Shown: positions 1 to 5,005 of the stretch, piece by piece
Layout of the letters: the number at the start of each line of letters is the position of its first letter
Numbering within the stretch: the first letter of the stretch is position 1
Source of the DNA: Nitrospinota bacterium
GTDB lineage: Bacteria; Nitrospinota; Nitrospinia; UBA9942
DNA: 5,420 nt
Reading direction: 5' to 3'
NCBI GenBank assembly: GCA_016200365.1
Contig: JACQEW010000166.1
Span: 1 to 5,420 of the forward strand
The notes under the pieces: generated by a model
Databases searched by the model: none
Seen by the model: only the letters and a program-made list of their open reading frames with translations
What the model was told of the DNA's origin: nothing
Program-made: the position numbers and the translations under genes

Positions 1-17
1 CATTGCTTATTTTCTGA

Positions 18-106
18 CGGAGAGGGAGGGATTCGAACCCTCGGTGGAGTTTTAGCCCCACAACCGCTTAGCAGGCGGTTGCCTTCAGCCGCTCGGCCAC
101 CTCTCC
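18..106 (-). tRNA. tRNA-Ser (anticodon GCT)
   Basis: The minus strand folds into a class II (long variable arm) tRNA. The acceptor stem GGAGAGG pairs with CCTCTCC (plus 100-106 and 19-25), and the discriminator base is G, as expected for serine. The anticodon loop is CTGCTAA (plus 68-74) between the stems ACCGC and GCGGT, giving anticodon GCT at plus 70-72, which reads AGC and AGU codons. The T arm carries the usual TTCGAAT loop, and the long variable arm lies between the anticodon and T stems. The base after the discriminator is T, so the 3' end reads G-TCA: CCA is not encoded and must be added by the CCA-adding enzyme. It is the last gene seen on this strand, downstream of serS and tRNA-Ser(TGA). 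Confidence 0.96.
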
Positions 107-112
107 ATTCTT

Positions 113-200
113 AACTAACAACTCATAACTTACAACTAACAACCGATGAATATTTTTTGTTATAAGTTATAAGTTGTTAGTTGTTAGTTGTTAGTTAATT
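113..200. repeat. heptamer palindrome between the two tRNA-Ser genes
   Basis: Four 7-bp units of the form AACTNAN (113-140: AACTAAC, AACTCAT, AACTTAC, AACTAAC) face six units of the opposite polarity (159-200: two GTTATAA, three GTTGTTA, one GTTAATT). A centre of about 18 bases, containing ATGAATA and a T6 run, separates them. The arms are imperfect inverted repeats of each other and could form a hairpin or cruciform. The element fills almost the whole 95-base gap between the tRNAs. I see no promoter or terminator in it. Function is unknown; it belongs to the same family as the elements in the other gaps. Confidence 0.85.
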
Positions 201-201
201 C

Positions 202-287
202 TGGCGGAGGGAGTGAGATTCGAACTCACGGGACTTTCATCCTCCGGTTTTCAAGACCGGTGCCTTAAACCGCTCGGCCATCCCTCC
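202..287 (-). tRNA. tRNA-Ser (anticodon TGA), CCA encoded
   Basis: The minus strand folds as a second class II serine tRNA. The acceptor stem GGAGGGA (plus 281-287) pairs with TCCCTCC (plus 206-212). The discriminator G is at 205 and an encoded CCA follows at 204-202. The anticodon loop CTTGAAA (plus 249-255) lies between the stems CCGGT and ACCGG, giving anticodon TGA at plus 251-253, which reads UCA and probably other UCN codons by wobble. The variable arm forms a short GGAT/GTCC hairpin, and the T arm is GTGAG-TTCGAAT-CTCAC. It lies 28 bases past the serS stop codon, so it is probably cotranscribed with the enzyme that charges it. Heptamer repeat arms flank it on both sides. Confidence 0.96.
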
Positions 288-296
288 CTAAATACT

Positions 297-331
297 AACT
301 GATAACTTATAACTTTCAACTATTAACTATT
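297..331. repeat. single-arm heptamer array over the serS 3' end
   Basis: Five consecutive 7-bp units on the plus strand (AACTGAT, AACTTAT, AACTTTC, then AACTATT twice) run from the gap before tRNA-Ser(TGA) into the last codons of serS. They provide the serS TGA stop (316-318) and the codons for the terminal I-V-N-S. No opposed arm lies next to it, so this is a half element. Its 12-base stretch at 304-315 is an exact inverted copy of 164-175 on the other side of tRNA-Ser(TGA). Confidence 0.8.
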
Positions 332-1593
332 TTTTCTATCCCATCCATATACGGTCTTAACACATCAGGGACAACTACGCTTCCATCCTCCTGCTGATAA
401 TTCTCAAGAATTGCTATAAGGGTCCTGCCTACCGCAAGGCCAGAGCCGTTCAATGTATGGAGAAATCGAGGTTTCCCGCCATCCTTTGATTTATACTTGA
501 TGTTACCCCTCCTTGCCTGAAAATCCTCAAAATTACTGCAGGAAGAAATCTCCCTGTATTTTTCCTGCGACGGTATCCAGACCTCTATATCGTAGGTCTT
601 TGCAGATGAGAATCCCATATCCCCTGTGCAAAGGGTTATTACTCTATAGGGAAGCTCCAATCTTTTAAGAACATCCTCTGCATCATTCAAGAGTTTTTCC
701 AGCTCATTGTATGAGTTTTCAGGCTGGACAAATTTCACTAACTCCACCTTATCGAATTGATGCTGTCTTATAAGTCCCCGTGTATCCTGTCCCCATGAAC
801 CTGCCTCTTTTCTAAAGCACGGGGTATACGATACATAACAAATTGGAAGCATCTCCTCTGAAAGAATTTCTTCTCTATGAATATTCGTAACCGGAACTTC
901 CGCTGTAGGCACCAGATAATAATCCCCTTCATCTACCTTGAATAGATCAGCCTCAAATTTTGGGAGATTTCCCGTAGTTGTAGCGCTCTCTCTGTTTACC
1001 ATAAAAGGCGGAGAGATTTCTACATATCCATGCCCTCTAACATGGATGTCCAGCATGAAGTTTATAAGCGACCTCTCCAGTCTTGCCCCGTTATTTTTGT
1101 ATACAACAAATCCTGCCCCCGTTATTTTCGACGCCCGCTGAAAATCAAGTATTCCGAATTTCTCTCCCAGTTCTATATGAGACTTCACCGGGAATTTGAA
1201 TTCCCCCGGCTCTCCCCATTTCCTCACCTCTATATTATTCTCTGGCGACCTTCCAACTGGAACCGAGGCATGGGGTATATTTGGAATATTCAACAGCCTT
1301 TTATTTATCTCTGCAGAGAGTTCTTTTGTTTTTGCATCAAGCTCTTTTATCCTCTGAGACACCTCCCGCATCTCAAGCATTTCTTTTTCTGCCCCGAGTC
1401 CTTTCTTTTTTAATTCGCCTATTGTATCCGACACTGCATTTCGCCGGCGCTTAAGCCCTTCCGACTCTTTCAAAAGACCTCTCATATCTTCATCCATTTT
1501 TAAAACCGCGGTCAGGTCTATATCTTCTCCCCTTTTTTTCAGCCCTTCAGCAACCATGTCTATATTTTCTCTTAGCAGGTGTATATCTATCAT
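316..1593 (-). CDS. serS: seryl-tRNA synthetase (SerRS)
   Basis: This cytoplasmic class II aminoacyl-tRNA synthetase activates serine with ATP and charges tRNA-Ser. At 425 residues it is close to the usual bacterial length (about 430). Residues 1-110 form the N-terminal tRNA-binding arm, with a long charged coiled coil at about 30-100 that recognises the long variable arm of tRNA-Ser. The catalytic domain follows: motif 1 around 167-198, ending near SPPFMV; the conserved TAE at 230-232; motif 2 at about 259-284 (CFRKEAGS...TRGLIRQHQFDKVE, written in part); and motif 3 at 377-397 with LNGSGLAVGRT. The start MIDIHLLREN matches the family N-terminus, so the ATG at 1593 is secure. However, the upstream 20 bases hold no Shine-Dalgarno sequence, only heptamer repeat. 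The last four residues (IVNS) and the stop are also encoded in repeat. Two cognate tRNA-Ser genes follow directly. Confidence 0.98.
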   Translation of the reverse strand: MIDIHLLRENIDMVAEGLKKRGEDIDLTAVLKMDEDMRGLLKESEGLKRRRNAVSDTIGELKKKGLGAEKEMLEMREVSQRIKELDAKTKELSAEINKRLLNIPNIPHASVPVGRSPENNIEVRKWGEPGEFKFPVKSHIELGEKFGILDFQRASKITGAGFVVYKNNGARLERSLINFMLDIHVRGHGYVEISPPFMVNRESATTTGNLPKFEADLFKVDEGDYYLVPTAEVPVTNIHREEILSEEMLPICYVSYTPCFRKEAGSWGQDTRGLIRQHQFDKVELVKFVQPENSYNELEKLLNDAEDVLKRLELPYRVITLCTGDMGFSSAKTYDIEVWIPSQEKYREISSCSNFEDFQARRGNIKYKSKDGGKPRFLHTLNGSGLAVGRTLIAILENYQQEDGSVVVPDVLRPYMDGIEKIVNS

Positions 1594-1598
1594 ATTTA

Positions 1599-1669
1599 GA
1601 TTTACGGTTTACGATTTTAGATTTACGATTTTAAAAATCCCAAATCGTAAATTGTAAATTGTAAATCAT
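1599..1669. repeat. heptamer palindrome between the TPR gene and serS
   Basis: Five plus-strand 7-bp units of GATTTAC type (1599-1633: GATTTAC, GGTTTAC, GATTTTA, GATTTAC, GATTTTA) are followed after one base by five units of the opposite polarity (1635-1669: AAATCCC, AAATCGT, AAATTGT twice, AAATCAT). The 5+5 layout occupies the whole 72-base gap. The last unit contains the TGA stop of the TPR gene (1666-1668). The near edge lies five bases from the serS start codon, leaving no room for a normal ribosome binding site. The unit sequence differs from the GTTAGTT type elsewhere, but the period and symmetry are the same. Confidence 0.85.
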
Positions 1670-2484
1670 CTTCCCCGTTCCCTCAGTCTTTTTTCCAATC
1701 CCTCAATTTTTTTTCCAAGCATCGCTCTATTCGCATGAAGGTCCTTTATCTCATTATAAATCGAAAGCGCCTCCTTTAACTTCTCCTGCTCCTCAAGGCA
1801 TATACCGATTCCATACTTTGCATCTACGACATACCTGCTGCCTTGATAGGTTTCTATAAGTTTCTTATAGCCCACTATTGCCTCATTATATTTCCTGATA
1901 AGATATTTACAATTTGAAAACTGGTAAAGGGCATCCGGAGAGAGTTCACTCTCAGGGTGCTTCTCTAAGAAAACCTTAAATTCTGTGGCTGCCTGCTCAT
2001 AATCCCCTTTTTTAAAATAGCACATTGCAATGTTGTATTGATTAACATCCGTATTCCCCCACTTTTTAAAGTCGCTCGTAAGTTTATGATACTCTACAAT
2101 TGCACGGTCATAATTTTTAAGATGCTCGTCATATATCTGAGCTATATACTGCTGCGATTTATAGCTTGCCTTGCCCCTCCTGCCTTTGCTTATCAACTCT
2201 GAAAAATATTCGAGGGCGATCTGTATATTATTGAGATTTAAAAAATATGTCTCGCCTAATTTGTAAAGGGCTTCATCTGCATATCCGCTGCGGGGATATT
2301 TTGCGAGTATCTGATTATATTTATCTGCCGCCTGCTGGTATCTGCCGTCGAGCAAATCCCGCTCTGCATCATTAAATAACTTTTTTGGGGCATCATCGCA
2401 AGAAAGAAATATAAGCAATGAGCAATGAGCAATGAGTGATATGAATATCTTTTTTAGACTCGTTGCTCGTTGCTCATTGCTCAT
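1666..2484 (-). CDS. TPR-repeat lipoprotein, BamD/YbgF-like
   Basis: This 272-residue protein has a predicted lipoprotein signal peptide at residues 1-28: K11-K12, then a hydrophobic stretch (IFISLIAHCSLLIFLS), then Cys29 as the likely lipidated residue. The lipobox FLSC is imperfect, and Asp follows at +2. The rest is helical repeat. TPR-like units begin near 36 (AERDLLDGRYQQAADKYNQI), 70, 110, 148 (YNIAMCYFKKGDYEQAATEF), 184 and 222 (AKYGIGICLEEQEKLKEAL). Size and repeat pattern fit BamD/ComL (outer-membrane protein assembly) or the TPR region of YbgF/CpoB, but I cannot choose between them. The start ATG lies 7 bases past the gyrA stop, with GGAGG 12 bases upstream inside the gyrA 3' end, so translational coupling is plausible. 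Residues 1 to about 25 are encoded by a heptamer palindrome; conserved-looking sequence starts only after that. Confidence 0.85.
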   Translation of the reverse strand: MSNEQRATSLKKIFISLIAHCSLLIFLSCDDAPKKLFNDAERDLLDGRYQQAADKYNQILAKYPRSGYADEALYKLGETYFLNLNNIQIALEYFSELISKGRRGKASYKSQQYIAQIYDEHLKNYDRAIVEYHKLTSDFKKWGNTDVNQYNIAMCYFKKGDYEQAATEFKVFLEKHPESELSPDALYQFSNCKYLIRKYNEAIVGYKKLIETYQGSRYVVDAKYGIGICLEEQEKLKEALSIYNEIKDLHANRAMLGKKIEGLEKRLRERGR

Positions 2485-2491
2485 TGCTTGC
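2411..2491. repeat. heptamer palindrome between gyrA and the TPR gene, translated
   Basis: On the plus strand three GCAATGA units (2415-2435) face four opposed units (2460-2487: TCGTTGC twice, TCATTGC twice), with a 24-base centre containing ATGAATAT and a T6 run. Partial units extend to about 2411 and 2491. Most of the element lies inside the TPR coding sequence: on the minus strand the right arm encodes MSNEQRATS, the centre about LKKIFI and the left arm about SLIAHCSLLI. It touches the gyrA stop codon at 2492-2494. Confidence 0.88.
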
Positions 2492-4924
2492 TTATTCCTC
2501 CTTCTCCTCGATTCTGGCGATACTTACCACCCTGTCCCCTTCTCTCAAATCTATCAGTTTCACCCCTTGCGTATTTCTGCCGATTACCGAAATCCCCTTT
2601 ACTTTGAGTCTTATGAGTGTGCCATCGGAGGAGACTATCATAAGCTCGTCCTCTTCAAACACCTGCATTATCCCAACCACTTCTCCATTTCTTTCTGAGA
2701 TTTTTATATTTATAATCCCCTTACCCCCCCTGCCCTGAATCCTGTATTCATCTATAGGTGTCCTCTTTCCATAACCCTTTTCTGAAACGGTAAGTATCGT
2801 GGCATTAGGAACTATAATCTCCACGCCGACTACTGAATCGTCTTCTTCCAATTCAATTCCCTTTACACCCCTTCCGCCCCTGCTGATTAACCTGACATCA
2901 TCCTCTTTAAATTGTATTGCCTGTCCTTTCCTTGTTCCAAGGAAGATATTTTTATTTCCATCGGTCTGCCTCACTGCAATGAGCTGGTCTCCCTTATCGA
3001 GACTTATGGCAATTATGCCTCCCGAGCGGGGATTACTGAATCCCGATAGGGGAGTCTTGTTTATTACCCCCTTCTCCGTAGTCATTATGAGAAACTTACC
3101 ATCTGCAAATTCTTTTACAGCGAGCATTGCCGTAACCTGCTCCCCCTCCTGCAGTTGAAGGAGGTTTACAATAGCCTTTCCCTTTGCAGCCCGCCCTGCC
3201 TGGGGTATCTCATGCACCTTGAGCCAGTGAACCCTTCCTATGTTCGTAAAGAACATCATGAAGCTGTGGGTTGAGGCTATAAAGAGGTCCTTTACAAAAT
3301 CCTCCTCTTTCATCTCCATAGCCTTTATACCAATCCCTCCTCTCCTCTGGCTCCTGTACAGACTTATAGAATTCCTCTTTATATATCCTGTATGAGATAC
3401 TGTAATCACCATCTCCTCTTCGGCGATGAGGTCTTCTATCTTAAATTCTGTAACCTTATCTATTATCTCGGTTCTCCTTTTATCGCCGTACTTATTCTTT
3501 ATCTCCTTTAATTCCTCCTTGATTATCTTTAACTTTTCCTCTTCATGTTCCAGAATAAAGGTTAATCTCTTTATAGTCTCCTTCAGTTCCTTTAATTCAT
3601 CTATTATCTTCTGTCTTTCAAGTCCTGTGAGCCTTTGCAATCTCATGTCGAGAATTGCATTCGCCTGTATCTCATCGAGCTTGAATTTGGATATAAGCCC
3701 TTCTCTTGCCTCCTGCGGCGTCCTGGATTTTTTTATCAGTTGAATAACCCTGTCTATATCCTCTAAGGCGATTTTTAAGCCTTCGAGTATATGCGCCCTT
3801 TCATTCGCCTTCCTTAATTCAAATTCCGTCCTCTTTGTTACTATCTCCCTTCTGTGCTGTATAAAGTAAAAGAGGGTCTCCTTCAGGTTTAAAACTCTCG
3901 GTTGGTTATTGACCAGCGCTATCATAATTACCCCGAAGGTATCCTGCATCTGCGTCTGCTTATATAACTGATTCAGTATTACCTGTCCATTTTCACCTTT
4001 TTTCAGCTCGATAACGGCACGCATCCCCTCCCTGTCCGATTCATCCCTCAAATCCGATATACCCTCTATTTTTTTATCTCTTACCAGCTCTGCTATCTTC
4101 TCGATAAGCTTCGCCTTATTCACCTGATACGGAAGCTCTGTTATAATGATACTCTCTCTATCCCCCTTTTTTCCCTTCTCGATAAAAGACCTCGCCCTCA
4201 TCTGGATAATCCCCCTGCCGGTTTCATAAGCCGATTTTATACCTTCCCTGCCGTGTATAAAACCTGCTGTTGGGAAATCCGGTCCGGGTATATATTTCTT
4301 CATCAACTCCTGAACAGATATATCCGGCTTATCTATCATTGCAACAATTCCATCCACCACCTCCGATAGATTATGGGGCGGTATATTTGTCGCCATCCCC
4401 ACTGCAATCCCTGCAGAGCCGTTTACCAGCAGGTTCGGAAACCTGGCAGGCAGCACAAGAGGCTCTTTTAAAGAGTCATCGTAATTCGGACCAAATTTAA
4501 CCGTCTCCTTTTCTATATCATCGAGAAGCCCCTGGGTCAGTTGGGACATCCTGATTTCTGTATAACGCATAGCAGCAGGAGCATCGCCGTCCACAGACCC
4601 GAAATTACCCTGTCCATCTACCAATATATACCTCATGGAAAATTCCTGAGCCATCCTGACTATCGCATCGTATACAGCCACATCTCCATGGGGATGATAT
4701 TTACCTATCACATCTCCTACAACCCTCGCAGATTTCTTGTAGGGCTTGTTCCAGACATTTCCCATATCATACATGGCATAAAGGATTCTGCGGTGCACAG
4801 GTTTAAGCCCGTCCCTTACATCGGGAAGCGCCCTTCCTATGATTACGCTCATGGCGTAATCGAGATAAGCCCCCTTCATCTCATCTTCGATATTTACCGG
4901 TATCTTGTGTTCAAATAATTGCAT
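2492..4924 (-). CDS. gyrA: DNA gyrase subunit A
   Basis: This is the DNA-cleaving and DNA-wrapping subunit of gyrase, which with GyrB introduces negative supercoils using ATP. It has 810 residues. The breakage-reunion domain carries HPHGD at 77-81 and the catalytic Tyr121 in AAMRYTEIRMS. The coiled-coil tower lies around 360-490. The C-terminal beta-pinwheel (about 500-800) shows six blades with repeated G-x-I/V/A-K/R motifs at about 513, 563, 619, 667, 717 and 768. The GyrA box reads QRRGGIG (526-532), which marks GyrA rather than ParC. The tail is a short EEKEE. I take the ATG at 4924, because it gives the family N-terminus MQLFEHKIPVNIEDEM and has a weak TAGGT upstream; a longer TTG start would only translate repeat. 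The position matching E. coli Ser83 is Val82, while the Asp87 equivalent (Asp86) is kept. It lies 78 bases after gyrB. Confidence 0.99.
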   Translation of the reverse strand: MQLFEHKIPVNIEDEMKGAYLDYAMSVIIGRALPDVRDGLKPVHRRILYAMYDMGNVWNKPYKKSARVVGDVIGKYHPHGDVAVYDAIVRMAQEFSMRYILVDGQGNFGSVDGDAPAAMRYTEIRMSQLTQGLLDDIEKETVKFGPNYDDSLKEPLVLPARFPNLLVNGSAGIAVGMATNIPPHNLSEVVDGIVAMIDKPDISVQELMKKYIPGPDFPTAGFIHGREGIKSAYETGRGIIQMRARSFIEKGKKGDRESIIITELPYQVNKAKLIEKIAELVRDKKIEGISDLRDESDREGMRAVIELKKGENGQVILNQLYKQTQMQDTFGVIMIALVNNQPRVLNLKETLFYFIQHRREIVTKRTEFELRKANERAHILEGLKIALEDIDRVIQLIKKSRTPQEAREGLISKFKLDEIQANAILDMRLQRLTGLERQKIIDELKELKETIKRLTFILEHEEEKLKIIKEELKEIKNKYGDKRRTEIIDKVTEFKIEDLIAEEEMVITVSHTGYIKRNSISLYRSQRRGGIGIKAMEMKEEDFVKDLFIASTHSFMMFFTNIGRVHWLKVHEIPQAGRAAKGKAIVNLLQLQEGEQVTAMLAVKEFADGKFLIMTTEKGVINKTPLSGFSNPRSGGIIAISLDKGDQLIAVRQTDGNKNIFLGTRKGQAIQFKEDDVRLISRGGRGVKGIELEEDDSVVGVEIIVPNATILTVSEKGYGKRTPIDEYRIQGRGGKGIINIKISERNGEVVGIMQVFEEDELMIVSSDGTLIRLKVKGISVIGRNTQGVKLIDLREGDRVVSIARIEEKEE
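2497..2501 (-). promoter_or_regulatory. Shine-Dalgarno site of the TPR lipoprotein gene
   Basis: The minus strand reads GGAGG here, inside the last gyrA codons (Glu-Glu before the stop), 12 bases upstream of the ATG at 2484. The spacer is slightly long and contains the gyrA stop codon. It supports the 2484 start and suggests that ribosomes ending gyrA may restart on this gene. Confidence 0.55.
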
Positions 4925-4931
4925 AATAATT

Positions 4932-5005
4932 AACCTACGACTGACAACTAACAACTTACAATTAATAATTGTTGTTGGTTGTTGGTTGTAAGTTGTGAGT
5001 TATTA
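4932..5005. repeat. heptamer palindrome between gyrB and gyrA
   Basis: On the plus strand five 7-bp units (4932-4966: AACCTAC, GACTGAC, AACTAAC, AACTTAC, AATTAAT) are followed by four centre bases and five opposed units (4971-5005: GTTGTTG twice, GTTGTAA, GTTGTGA, GTTATTA). The last unit includes the gyrB TAA stop (5003-5005). The layout is 5+5 and fills the 78-base gap. The unit family is the same as around the tRNA genes, 4.6 kb away. Confidence 0.87.
4933..4937 (-). promoter_or_regulatory. weak Shine-Dalgarno site of gyrA
   Basis: The minus strand reads TAGGT, ending 8 bases before the ATG at 4924. It is only a partial match to AGGAGG and falls within the last unit of the heptamer element, so the repeat seems to provide the ribosome binding site. 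It supports the ATG at 4924 over the upstream TTG. Confidence 0.4.

Noticed and set aside
113..200. Heptamer palindromes as ordinary intrinsic terminators
   Set aside because: The stems are AT-rich and imperfect, the T runs are in the loops rather than after the stems, and downstream genes on the same strand would be cut off.
1594..1665. T-box riboswitch upstream of serS
   Set aside because: The gap is only 72 bases, all heptamer repeat, with no T-box sequence or specifier stem.
3426..3743. Plus-strand open frames across gyrA, serS and gyrB (this is one example)
   Set aside because: They are antisense shadows of clearly conserved minus-strand genes, with low-complexity Ser/Leu/Pro-rich products and no convincing start signals.
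2492..4924. ParC rather than GyrA
   Set aside because: The full six-blade C-terminal domain, the GyrA box QRRGGIG and the adjacent gyrB all fit GyrA.
4925..4954. Ten-residue N-terminal extension of GyrA from a TTG start at 4954
   Set aside because: The extension translates only heptamer repeat; the ATG at 4924 gives the conserved GyrA N-terminus and has a weak SD at good spacing.
4932..5005. CRISPR array
   Set aside because: The units are 7 bp with no unique spacers, and the arms are inverted; there are no cas genes.
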